A stretch of 64,000 bases of DNA from Gracilaria gracilis (taxonomy: Eukaryota > Rhodophyta > Florideophyceae > Gracilariales > Gracilariaceae): contig JARGSG010000003.1 of NCBI GenBank assembly GCA_030374805.1, positions 1 to 64,000 on the forward strand, read 5' to 3'. Under the pieces are notes generated by a model that had not been told where the DNA came from, ran no database searches, and saw only the letters and a program-made list of their open reading frames with translations. Each line of letters opens with the position of its first letter. Positions within the stretch are counted from its first letter, which is position 1. A program made the translations under genes and the position numbers. Positions 29,891 through 40,730 of this stretch are shown here, piece by piece.

Positions 29891-30469
29891 GGTAATTCCC
29901 CGTGCTCTCAATATGATCGAGCTGCCTACACGACGGTGTCGAAGCTCGAAAAGCTAGGTTACCACGCGATGGTGTGCCCAGTTGGTATCGGGTCGACCAG
30001 ACGACATAACGCAATTCGCCTTTGCTGTCCGGACACAACACTGAGTTGTTTGTGCTCTGCAAAACAACACGGGTTCTTGAGCTGTTCACGGGAACGGTGA
30101 GCAAGAGAGAGAACGACGCTGGCGCTCCGACACAGGTCAGAGGCGATGCAGTAATTTTTACTGTGGCGATAGAAGTTCCTGACTAGAGAAAACAACCATC
30201 TAGCGTAACGTCGAATAAGTACCAAACAGTCTCTTGAAAACCCTACTCTCTGCTTTTGAAAGTACCGACCCGAAAAGATGCAACAGAGACATAAGCGTTT
30301 CGATATCCATCGATAAATACTTGTGTCGGCTGTCGTGCCTTCACATTTGCGGGCGAGGAACGCAGAGCAAGTAGATACGCAACGTCGCGCTAGATGTAAA
30401 GGTTCCTTGACCTTGACTTCATTCCCAAACAGGAAGACCAAAACGCCGTCAGCTCGCATGGTTCATCTG
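29891..30469. other. no gene recognised
   Basis: Short frames without motifs between the LINE fragment and the recombinase remnant. Confidence 0.3.
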
Positions 30470-31448
30470 CCCTGCCTTGATAATATGCGATACATGTTTG
30501 ACGGAGCTGTTACGGAGAGGTGTTCATTTGCCTCGATAACATCTCGAGAAACTGATTCTGGTTCAGCTTCTCGAAAACTCTCTGATTGCGATACAATTCC
30601 ATCATCATGGATGCGTAAGCCTCGCGCAAATTCATTACGGATATTGTATCCAATTGGGGCTGAAATGAGCTTAGAAACGCTTTCCAAAGCTCTGAAAAGG
30701 ATTCCGGTTAAAGTGGCTTACCCGTCGTTGGGTGAAACAGAAGACAATTGTTCTGCGTAGCAGCCTTGACCTTCGGCCTAACTATCCGAACATGATACCT
30801 AATGAATCTAACTAACCGCCCAGGAAGAACCAGCAGAGGTAGATCGGCATATCGATTGCGCTTCTCCTTCCTTGTCTTCAACTCCATGAAAGCACTTCGG
30901 TGTTCCCATATTGCCAACTGCTCTGAACTCGGTACTTGTAGTTGGGCAAGGACCTGTGGTCGTTGTTCACCAGCCGTAAGAATAATGAGACCTGCAAAAC
31001 GCCTACACCAGCTCTTGACGAAAAAAACCCGATCGGCTGTTGCAGAACTCAATGCATCGTTTTCAATCATAAAACACAAGATCCGCTCAATTCTCTGAAC
31101 CGAAGATGAAATGTCTTCACCTATTAAGGCCCGGTTATTCCCTCTGCTCCCCAACAGAGCTTTTTTTGATTGGGCGCGAACTTGAGCTGCTCTTCTCGCT
31201 GCGCTAACGATCCCCCGCAACATTACCTGGACCACTTCTAGTTTTTCTCTGAGTCTCTCATCGTCTGTAGCCAAGATACCGACTTCACAAATCCTGCCCA
31301 GTGTCGTAGCCTTCACTCTTAGAGTGCCAAAAGAGCTGCGTTCCTTGATAAAATCTTTGAAGCCCATTACCAAGCCCTGTTCTGCAGCACACCGACACAA
31401 CTCTCCACTCCTCCACACCTGTGTCGTGTGGCAAAACGACGAGACCAC
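30470..31448 (-). pseudogene. Crypton-like tyrosine recombinase
   Basis: Site-specific recombinase of the phage-integrase fold. The minus-strand frame encodes a helical core-binding region (31448 to about 30950) and then a catalytic domain: LIILTAGEQRPQVLAQL supplies the first Arg near 30960; TTGKPL is followed by TAA at 30708-30710. The same frame resumes as SFSELWKAFL, then VMNLREAYASMM (second Arg near 30626), QMNTSP, TAA at 30510-30512, and QLRQTCIAYYQ, whose Tyr is the probable nucleophile. The order R...R...Y and the LREAYASMM and MNTS.EQLR signatures resemble recombinases that I recall from red-algal genomes. Two nonsense codons inactivate it. The minus-strand ORF at 31518-31838 may be its N-terminal extension. 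No terminal repeats were found, as expected for Cryptons. Confidence 0.65.
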
Positions 31449-32239
31449 AACACAACGGAGAAACTGAGATGCAGTGAGTAACGTTTGTTTCCATTCCGCA
31501 ACTTCACGCCCTTGACGTTATTCTCTTGGACGATAATACATGACATACACCCTTTTGATATCCAAGCATTTATCCAATGTGGCATGAAGTCCTTCATACG
31601 CCAGTTTCCCTCGATCAGTTTCACCTTCTTTACCTACACCAGCGTCGCTCTTTTCGAAAAATAACGGATCCTTTGCTTCTAAATTGAGAAGGTTCGCATG
31701 CCATTGTTTGCAAACCTCTTGACTCTCTTCGTCTCGCATAGCCTGTGGCATATGTTCCGTTCGGTCAATTCGACTTCTCTTACCATCTCGATATTCTATG
31801 AATCGTATACCTTCGTTCGAAGTCATTATATGCGGCAACCAATCTTACAGAGAGACACCACTCAGATCCAGGAAACTCGGAGAAATCCGAGGTATTTCAT
31901 TTATTCATGTGACTCAGTTTTGAAGACCTCTCAGGGAGTGGAGGTGCAAGCCGGGAAGGGAGGAGAAAGGAGAAGATGATGATGAATGATGATGATGAGA
32001 TTATCATCATCATGAGATCATCATCATCATCAATGTCACGTGGTCTCCCGTTTCTCCCGTACGTCGCCATATCGGAGCCCGCTCCCGCAGGGCAGACGGA
32101 GCTGAGGGACTGCTGACGTTCGAATCACTTGAAAGTGATGTAATATCCATATACGTCCAACAAAGATTTAGCCACACATGTAACACAGTGCTCTTTACAG
32201 TACGGGTGCTACATATCTGGCCCGCTTTCCTTCCGATTC
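31449..32239. other. spacer with GATGATGATG/CATCATCATC inverted repeats
   Basis: At 31974-32032 GATGATGATGAATGATGATGATGAG is followed by two blocks of ATCATCATCATC, making a foldback of triplet repeats. A minus-strand 106-codon frame (31518-31838) lies to its left; it is hydrophilic and unrecognised. Confidence 0.5.
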
Positions 32240-33530
32240 TTGTGGTGATTGGGCTGGCGCTGCTGGACTCAGGACGTCATCTGGTGCAGCTGGATTACGT
32301 GCGAAGGTGGCACGTATTTGGACGAATCGACTTGGCGGAGATTGCCTTGAAGTTCGATGCCTTCCTTCCGAATGTCTGATTCATGCTGCCAATCTGAGGC
32401 CTGCACATTGAGATCAGGAGCACCTGGCCGAGGCTGGGCTTGCATGTGATAGGCGTGTGAAGATCGACTTCGGAAAGACTTGGAAGCGTCTTCGAAGAGT
32501 TCGTGCGCATATCAGCAAAGCTGATGATGCGACTCGATACAAAAGGAAGCTTGGGTTTGATGTTTAGTTCGGGTATGCGAAGTTCATATCTGAATCGACT
32601 ATGGAGGTGAATGGAAAACCTCTGACGTTTAAAAAGGCCATAATTGCTACCGGCAGTGATCCTGCGATTCCGCAAATTCCTGGTCTCGAGGGTTGCATGG
32701 GAAGCCTGAAGGACATGGATGAGGAGCAAAACATTGCGAGTTTGGCAATTGACACTTTCTTCAATCTTAGTCAACCGGGAAAAATCTGGGGGTTATCCGA
32801 ACAGGAGGGATTGGGATTAAACTCGGTCAGGTTATGTAGAGATTTGGGTCGTTGGTTATTATGTTTGGTCGATCGGAGCAGGTGCTAGCGAAGGGGAGAA
32901 AAGGATCTGAGTGCGCATATTAAGAAGCAGATGATAAACGATGGGGTATCGTTAAGCCTGAACGAGGAGACTTATAACATGGTGTAGCACACGGGCAAGG
33001 TTTCAGCGGAGGGATATAGGGAGATCCGAATTATCACTGAGGTAGATGGGGAACGCAAGGAATTCTTGTTTGATGCCATGCTGGTGGCTACTCGGAGGGA
33101 GCTGATTGTGGACAGCTTGAATCTGATGGTTGCCGGCGTTGAACACGATGAAAAGCACGAAAGGAAGGTGAGCGATATGTTGCAAACTCCCAAACCCAGA
33201 AAATATGGAATGGAGACGTTTGCGGCGCATAAAAGTTTACGCACGCTGCAGAATTTATGGCGAGAATGGTGATTCCAAACGCTTTGTCCTTCGCCGAGGA
33301 TAAGATTTCGAACCTTCTGATCATGTTGGCGACGTTTACATCGCCAGATATTGCTCATGTAGGGCATTATGACTATGACATGAAAGAGAGTAACATGGAA
33401 GAGAAGAAAATCAGATACAACACGTTCGAACAGCACTTTGAGGATAATGTCCGAGCTATGTGTAACGGGAATACGAATGAGATGGTGCGAGTTTATGTTG
33501 AAGAAAAGTCGGACTCTATCTTTGCAGTTC
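32240..33530 (+). pseudogene. mercuric-reductase-like FAD/NAD disulfide oxidoreductase
   Basis: A nearly full-length class I pyridine-nucleotide disulfide oxidoreductase, decayed by several frameshifts. In order: a Rossmann remnant (GAAGL, AAGLRAKVA) near 32252-32310; the redox disulfide GGDCLEVRCLPSECLIHAAN at 32335-32394, where GGDCLNVGCVPSK is usual; VKIDFGKTWKRLRRVRAHIS; TAG near 32563; VNGKPLTFKKAIIATGSDPA at 32607-32660; a broken NAD-binding segment; LFDAMLVATRRELIVDSLNL near 33066-33120 (ATGRE is usual); and a dimerisation-domain remnant (LLIMLATFTSPDIAHVG, then FEDNVRAMCNGNTNEMVRV) to about 33500. Such enzymes reduce mercuric ion or related substrates with NADPH; organellar or cytosolic location cannot be told. 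Identity is firm; activity is excluded by the lesions. Confidence 0.8.
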
Positions 33531-35334
33531 CTTCACTTTTTTGCCGTGTACAAGTTCAATATGGGCGATGTGGAGAGCGACGAAATCGTTCAGGTGCTAG
33601 ATGAGGATGAGTCACCACTACCTTGTATGAGTCCTTGGATATGAATGCAACACGGCAGCCGCTGTGCTGCAGAAGAACCATATCGATATCAATTACTTCC
33701 TTACCGTTTTGAAACGTGTCCACCTCTTCGAGCGCGAAGACCACTCCTTATCAGCATCGGATTGAAACTAATCATTCAACTCCTTCATTACCGCGCAATT
33801 CTATTATCCACATCAATATTCACACGTATTGTATACTTCCGAAACACCGTACATATACCCGTTAATGCAATTTGCACACTACAAACCACCTTTCCTTCCA
33901 CTACACACAAGTCAGCTTTACAAGTTCTACATTTCCAATCCCGATATCCCCTATCAACCCTGGTTTGTGAGTTGCAAGAGCACAAGTTCTCATCGTCACA
34001 TGCGTCTGCAATTTCGATGCGTACTCCTGCATCACTTGCTTCAAGGCATCCATTGCACTACACAGCTCCACTCATACCGCTAATCGTAGAACTTTACGTA
34101 ATCTGTCGTGCCCCACCTTCACGCTGCCGATACCGCTGCGCAATTTTCAGCAGCCACGTTTCGTCTTCCCCCTCACCAAGTAGCTCTGTATTCGACGTTA
34201 GTTCCAGTGCCCTCCACGAACAGTGCACTTCCTCCTTATCACTCTTCTTGAATTCCAGGATGCCCATGACTACCCAAACCCGCCTCAACGCGATGCCGCC
34301 CTTATGTAGCTAACGAGTTCCTTTCACAAACCTCCTGATCCCTGTCTGCTTTTCATTTACGTATCACCCCTTTGTGGTGTCAATAAGGACACCATGATCA
34401 CGTCTCAAGGATGCTTGCAATTCACATTCAGCAGCATCTTACCTTTCGCTCATTAGTACTTACTCTCGTGTCTGTGTTGTAGGCTTGATTCTCATTACCT
34501 TAAAAGGTATGCGCTGAGTCCTCGAGGGGAATCACGTCCCTTGAACAGTCACTGCTGGACGCGTTCAACGATACGTTTATTTCCTTTGAACGATGAAAGA
34601 TTGTGCACGTCCAACAGCCTAGGGGTATGTGTGTCCTTGACGAACTGGGGCACCAAGAAACCGCACTAGATTATGAGAACCATCATGAACGGGTTATATC
34701 CATCCTGGGGGATGCACATTATAGAACAATCTCGTGTTCTATATATCCATGGGCCACACCGACTGTTCCACCGCCAACGCAGCGTTGGTAATTTCATCTT
34801 TTGATTCGGGCATCTTTGGCTAAAGATTAAGTCCAGCGCTGGAAGGCGATTGTACAACATGGGCCTATTGCACCAATTGCAGTCACTGCACGCTGCGCGT
34901 CGCAGCGCGCGCATCGTGCACGCACGCGCCCATGCCAAGCGGCGCTGCTGCGTTCACACTACGCCACCGCCCGCGCGCCACCGCCCGTGCGCCACCGCCC
35001 GCGCGTGCCACTCTCGCACCTTTTCGGTTCAAGTTTCCGAGAAGATGCGGTTGGCGTTTGAGCGTACCGCCACGCAATGATCGTTACGCCGCATGAGGCT
35101 GAGTTAATGCCGCGGGATTTGCCGCAAAGCGCGCGCGCCGTGCGGCCCACGTGCGCCCGTGAGTGACAACAATGCGCGAGCCGTCGCGTGCGCGTGCGCG
35201 TGCTCGTGCACGTTGCGCGTGCTCATGCGCGTGGCGCGTGCTCTGGCACGTGCTGCCTCGCATGCGGTTGAAGCCGCGCGTGCGCATGGTGGCGGCGACG
35301 TGCGGGCATGGCGGTGGCGACGCGCGGGCGTCAG
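33531..35334. other. no gene recognised; GC-rich from 34880
   Basis: 33.5-34.8 kb has ordinary composition with motif-free frames. From about 34880 the sequence turns into CpG-rich repeats. Confidence 0.3.
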
Positions 35335-35455
35335 GGCGAGCGCAGGTGGTGGCGTGCAGGTGGCGGCGTGCGGGTGGCAGCGTGCGGGTGGCGGCGTGCA
35401 GGCGGTGGCGCGCAGGTGGAGGCGTGCAGGTGGCGGCGCGCAGGTGGAGACCGGA
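35335..35455 (+). repeat. 15-bp minisatellite (GGCGTGCAGGTGGCG type)
   Basis: About eight degenerate copies of a 15-bp unit, with GTGCAGG/GTGCGGG/GCGCAGG variants. Because 15 is a multiple of three, all frames stay open across it, which accounts for the long Arg/Gly- and His/Pro-rich ORFs here. Confidence 0.7.
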
Positions 35456-36063
35456 GCGCGGCGGCGACGCTTTGCACATGCGTACTGCTGCAAGACGCGC
35501 ACGTGGCGAAGAAAGTTTCGGATGGAGTTGTTGTACCCAAGGTAACTTACCTTGGAAGGTAGCAACAGCAGCTCGGTGCATCAATATTTTGATATGAATT
35601 TCGCTTATTGCGCTCCCTCTGCCGCTCACACGGCGTGCTGATGCGCAGGAAATGGCGCGTGGCTGACGCGCGCTTATGCGTGTGTCTGTTGTTCAACTGC
35701 CGCGCGCCACGTGGGGCGGAGCCCAGCGACAGTATTTATCATACCGCGGCGTGCATGCGAGCACGACCAGCTCGACCCCAACGCGTGTGCTGGTCAACAA
35801 GAGTGAGACTGGACACAGGCAGGCCTGCGCTTGGGCGCCAGTTGGCCAACGGCACGTGGCGCGGGTTTATCACGGCTTGGCCACGTGCCGCACTGTAAAA
35901 CGCAGCTCACCGACACGCGTATGATGATAAAACTGCTCTCCCGCGCGCGCCAGCGCGCCGATCGCGCACGCACGCCGCCACCGCTTGCACACCGCCACCC
36001 GCACACGTGCCACAACGACGCCATCCCGGGCCCACGCCCACGCCCCACCGCCACCACCGTATT
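35456..36063. other. GC-rich sequence including a dispersed CGCGCACG-rich repeat
   Basis: The segment at 35935-36000 (CTCTCCCGCGCGCGCCAGCG, then CCGATCGCGCACGCACGC) resembles the minus strand of 61680-61750. No gene is recognised. Confidence 0.4.
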
Positions 36064-36683
36064 CTATAAGGAAAACAAGCTTGAGACTTCAAAATGGTCG
36101 CAATGTGCCTCGTTCCTGCGTGGCCAACGCAGAGCGGTGACAGCACACAGAGACGGACTCCTTCGTGTGTGGAACAGAGAAACAGCAGTCTGCGAGAAAA
36201 CTGTTCCACACCTAACGCAAGAACGATATGTCAACTTGTTAGCCGACGGAGCTTGGCTTGCGTGTGAGAACAACGATCATTCCGTTCAAATGCGGGATAC
36301 ACTAAGCGGCGAGCCGGTAGGGCGGCCGCTCGAAGGTCACATACACAGGGTGATGATGTGCGTGGCAGTGGGCGCAGACGGCAGTCGCATCGTGTCTGTC
36401 TCAATTGACGGGACGGTGTGTGTGTGGGGGTGCACACATGAGCAACGCTAAGGGGCTGGCGCTCAAAGCTCATACCGGTGCGGTGGGATGCGTAGCAGTG
36501 AGCGCCGACGGCACTCGCATTGTCTCGGGCTCAGCATCTCCTGAGGCGACAGTGTGTGTGGGACGCACACACTGGCAGCCCTGTAGGCCAGCTGCTTCAA
36601 GGTCACGACCGTTCGGTGTGGTGCGTGGCAATAAGCGCCACCTCAGCCGTGAACGAACTTGCGCTATGTCCCAACACTACTGT
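36064..36683 (+). pseudogene. WD40 C-terminal remnant of an NLR-like gene (paralogue of 43.4 kb)
   Basis: Three frames joined by two frameshifts encode WD40 blades: RRAVTAHRDGLLRVWNRET; RDTLSGEPVGRPLEGH; MMCVAVGADGSRIVSVS with TVCVW; AHTGAVGCVAVSADGTRIVS with TVCVWDAHTG; and LLQGHDRSVWCVAIS. WD40 repeats form beta-propellers, used as sensors in NB-ARC proteins. DNA and protein closely match the repeats of the neighbouring TIR-NB-ARC gene (for example DTLSGEP and QRR.VTAH), so this is the 3' end of a second gene of that family. The TIR and NB-ARC parts are absent; the 5' side joins GC-rich repeat at about 36062. The 3' side is cut by insertion of Copia copy 2 at 36684. Confidence 0.75.
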
Positions 36684-36934
36684 TTTCGCATGGCCTTCGG
36701 AAACGGAGTCGAAGTTCATCGTAGCATAGTGTAGGAGGGATGGTTCACAAGCAATAGAGTTGGCACGAGAGGTCTGCCCGGGAGCTCTTGGGGAGGAGCT
36801 CCTGGGCTAATGGTGTGCCTTTATATACGGATACTGGGCGACCGTTGGGCTAACTGGTGTCAGAGGGAGCCCCTAAGTACGTCATTATCAGCTACCAACA
36901 GTTAGTGCTTCTACTAACAGACGCTAACGTACAA
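36684..36934 (-). repeat. Copia copy 2, 3' LTR
   Basis: 251 bp, with about four differences from the 5' LTR of copy 1. The preceding ACTGT (36679-36683) would be the target duplication, but the partner is lost with the truncated end. Confidence 0.9.
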
Positions 36935-37130
36935 ACACACACCTCGTCGCACTAGTATCCGTTTCAAATAACATACGTAGGGCATATTACTGCCAAGTCC
37001 TATGATCATGACTCACGCCTTGAGAGTCATCGATGATCCACAAGCCTGTCTCTAACATGAGATTAAGTTGTGCCGACTGATCGACGCTGCGCTTCGTGAC
37101 CGCGTCAGCGACGTTGCGTTTTCCTGGTAT

Positions 37131-39667
37131 CTACGACAGCATGTTCAATTCTCCTGATTCAAATGCGTCTCGTAGCATCGTTACCGTCTTCCTCAGCCTG
37201 AACTCTCTACATTCGTGGAGGGTGGTGATCGTATCAAACAAGGCTTTTGAGTCGACAAGTACATGATGATGGATACCGAGGTGCGGGAAGATTCTGTTAT
37301 AAGACTCTTTCAGATCGTATCCGCGATCTTCCGCTTCCACGCATGGCAGTATTTCGGCTCCGAACGACGAGTAGGTGACGCGGCTCTGTTTACAGCTTGT
37401 CCAGTGTATTGCGTGGAAGATAGGTTCATTCTCGAATCCGCTAATGAACTTGATGCCACATATCACTCCTGTTTGTCCGTAGGCCTGATCGTTCGTTCTA
37501 TGCGAGGCATCGGAGAAGCTAACGAGTGTAGCATACGTAACCCCTATCGGCGCTATGTACTTCACCAATGACTTCATATTCCGAATCTCTTGTAGCATGG
37601 CATTAGCATTTATCAGATGCTTAACCTTTAAACAACCAAGTTCTTGCTGCATTCGCGAAGTGACGAACGATGCTTGCGGTAGAACGGCGGATCCGAGGTA
37701 CATGAGAGTACCCGCTAATGAACGATAACATTGGGTTTCGCTGTCCGTTGCACGTTCTTCACGCTGTCTCCTTCGAGCTCTCGAGATTTCTATCGGCTCC
37801 AAACGATCCATGTAGGGCGCCATGGACAGCGTTATGTTGTGCATTTCGTCGATGAGGATGTCACATCCTGCAAAGGAGAGCTTGGACCCAGTGCGAACCT
37901 TTCCCACTTCGAATTCGGTCCCTAATTCTCGCATGAAGTGCTCAATCGTCCGACTCGTGCCGGCGACAACCAGATCGTCAACCAGCTTCGCTATAACCAA
38001 GGTTATGTTTCCATTGTTATCTCGATGGACGAACAGCTGGTTGATACCATAGATGCGTGTGAGCTCCATTGTTCCAAGCATCCACGCTTCGATCCTCTTC
38101 GCCCACTGTCGTCCCGTCTCGACGATACCATATGGGAGCTTTTTAAGCTTCCATAGTATGCCCCTTTTGGTACGGAACTCCCTTGCGGGCCTTACGTATA
38201 TGTCTCGCTGTATAGGTCCGCTTTGAAGGAAAGCGCCTTTGATATCGGCCACGCCTGGTTCGAAACCTAGGCAAAGGGAGACGCTTAATAGTAGTCGCAC
38301 TACGTCCATATCCGCGTTGGAGCAGTCTTTCCTGATCTCATCCTTGAGATCGTCGCGGTTGCCGTGCGTTACCAGCCTAGCCTTCAACTTCCGATGCCCG
38401 TCCTCATCTTCTTTCACCTTGTACACGGTGTGTGAAGATATTATATTGGCATTTCCCGGGACGTCGGACTCCGCGACTTCTTCGTAGGCTGTGCTCCAGT
38501 TGTGGTCGCGTTCCTTCTCTACAGCTTTGAGAAGTATCCATGGCGGAGCGAACTCTACCTCATGTGCGGAAACTTGACGAGTGCCCAAGACCCTCTGCAT
38601 ATCAGCAAGAATCTGTTGTTCGCTGGTTTCGAGGTCACATGATTCGTTCATCTCAGGCTCCTCGATTAAGCCTTGAGCGTAAGATCCCATGTCCTTGCGG
38701 GCGAGCTCCTCGTTGACCGCCATGAGCGCGCCTATGGTGTCCATCGGTGATTCATGATCGCTGTTCGAGTCTGGACTCAGCGTGAGATCGATGTAGTCTT
38801 CCATCAGTCCCTCACCTAATTCGCGTGCGAGAGGTGAATTGGGTCTGAGTATCAGATCTTCGTAGGCCACTCTTGAGATTGGCCCTCGCTCTCTTCGTCT
38901 CACTTCTACGAAGTGCTGATGTGCTTTGACGACAACAGCTGAGCGCCACTCGTCCGGGACGTTGTTGGCTGTGGTTCGGAAAAAGAAAAGAACCTCGTCT
39001 CCGGCTTTTATGGAGAACTGAGAAATTCCCGCATGGTTGCGTGCCTTCAGAGCTCTTTGAATTGCTCTGGTTGCTGCCTGTTTGGTGTAGGCACTGAGTA
39101 GCTCCTCCGTGACCATTCGCCGTGGGGCTCCCAAAATCGAAGGAGCGTACCCTTTCGCGAGCTCAAAGGAGCTTAGAACTTTCGAACCGGTGAAACAATT
39201 AGAGAGGAAGATGGCTTTAGACAGGATGGTTCTGTCATTGGCTGTCGTCTGATCGAATTGCAGCTTTTCGAGGATGCGTTTTACCACGCCATTCTTTCTT
39301 TCTACGATCCCGGTCTTATTGTGACGCCTCACAGGTCTCGCTTTGAACTTGATGTTCCTTCCAGATAGAAAGCTTTTGGTTTGGCGACTGTTGAACTCGT
39401 CATCAGCTGAAAGAGCTACTGGTGCTCCATGTCGGTTTATCCATTCGACTTCAATTGCTGCGATGATACTCCCCGCTTCTATATCGGACATTATCGTCCC
39501 TTCAGAGTATCCCGTGCCGCAATCGACGACGTGTAGGACGGCATAGCGCGTATCCCTAATTACGCAGAACATAAAGTCGCTCTGTATCTCGACGTTGAAC
39601 GCCTCGTTCACGTGATTGATCGAGATTTTCCTGGATGGGACTGGTAGACCAGCTTGCGCGCATATGC
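37131..39667 (-). CDS. Copia copy 2 partial Pol (integrase, RT, RNase H)
   Basis: An open frame of about 840 element-derived codons; the annotated frame runs on to 39728 through flanking sequence. It begins at CAQAGLPVPSRK, inside the pre-integrase zinc finger, and keeps the integrase acidic triad, VADIKGAFLQ and LVDDLVVAG in RT, and the RNase H Glu (FGAEILPCVEAE) that is Lys in copy 1. It ends at TAG 37131-37133. After the stop, the frame continues with IPGKRNVADAVTKR and beyond the point where copy 1 has its TGA (Leu here). Pol domains are less damaged than in copy 1, but with no gag, protease or 5' LTR it cannot be autonomous. Confidence 0.85.
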
Positions 39668-40730
39668 TGGCGCTCGACTGACGAACACGCGGCTCTCGGG
39701 GCGCTCGCTCGCGATGGCACATGGACAATGAGCTTGTGCATTCGCCTCCATCGCATCACCACAATCGATCCAGATCGCCTTCTCCGTCATCGTTTAAAGC
39801 GATGTCGTGTGTACGCAGTAATTTGCGATCGCAGCGTGGCGCGAAGCTCGTACCCGTCGTTGGAGCGAAGGTGCAAACTACGGCGACCATTTCTGAAGTG
39901 CGAGGAACATACGCGGCCCGTGCGCGGTCACGTTCTTGCTTGTAGGAAAGCGTCATCGGACGGGCGTCTTGAGCACGCGCACGCGTTCACTATGATGGCG
40001 TGCGCGTCCAATATCTCTTCACCACCGTCAGTATGTTCCTGATTGGCGCTTGTTCCACGTTTCCGTGCTCAGCTTACTGTCGCAGTTCTATTCTTGCGCA
40101 CTTCCATGTCGATAGATAGCCTTTGACCAACGAACAAACGAACGACCGAACGGCAGGATCTAAAGGGCGCGTTGCTCTCAAGTTCACAGGCGCGGTGTCG
40201 TGCAGTCGGATTTCGAGGCATTTGTTTGTTTTGTAGATAGGGTCAAGCGCATCTCAGCTCCGCCTTTCGTCGTCGCCGAGAACGCTCTCGGCCGACTCTG
40301 GGCTTCTTGGAAGCCCAGGAAGCAGAATTACCCATGGGTGATACTCTCTTTGCTGCTGGAAGAGCTTACTTTCCTAAAGCTTGAACAGATTAAAATAAAC
40401 ACGTTTACGCTTCAGAAACTCTGTCGTTCTATCACGAGAGCGCGCTCTGCAGACAACCTTATTGGAGGCTCCGACTTCGGGCTGAGTTGACATCAGCACG
40501 CTGTTCGTGCGCACACCCCCAGCTGGCTCTTCTCACGACTGCGCCATCCGAAACATCAAGTGATGATCACTCTACCATTGTGAGTCAACCCAGGTTCGTC
40601 ACACATCATGAGTACCGAGTGAAGCTCGTCTCTCTGGTGCGCTTCGTTCGACGCCAATCTTGGCAACCGCAGTCAACCGCTGCGTCGCCCATCACTTATC
40701 TAGATAACGTTGCGAACGCATCAATCTTCC
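39668..40730. other. upstream region of the TIR-NB-ARC gene
   Basis: No gene is recognised. The sequence directly left of 39760 is CpG-rich; the rest is ordinary. Promoter elements are not evident. Confidence 0.3.

Larger units (their letters stand above)
36684..39667 (-). mobile_element. Copia copy 2, truncated at its 5' side
   Basis: Very similar to 10810-13793 of copy 1 from the 3' LTR up to the pre-integrase zinc finger. Identity stops abruptly at about 39667 (GCGCATATGC, then unrelated sequence). The 5' LTR, primer site, gag, protease and the first half of the zinc finger are missing. The same TAG codon near the pol end is present. The element sits inside the WD40 remnant at 36.1-36.7 kb. 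Confidence 0.9.

Noticed and set aside
30323-30760. Plus-strand 145-residue ORF
   Set aside because: It is the antisense shadow of the tyrosine recombinase, whose catalytic motifs are on the minus strand.
34880-35630. Long Arg/Gly or His/Pro ORFs
   Set aside because: They follow the 15-bp minisatellite and CpG-rich sequence, which keep all frames open.
37131-39728. Copia copy 2 Pol starting with a novel N-terminus (MSMCHRER...)
   Set aside because: The first about 20 codons come from unrelated flanking DNA beyond the truncation point at about 39667, so the frame is open by chance.
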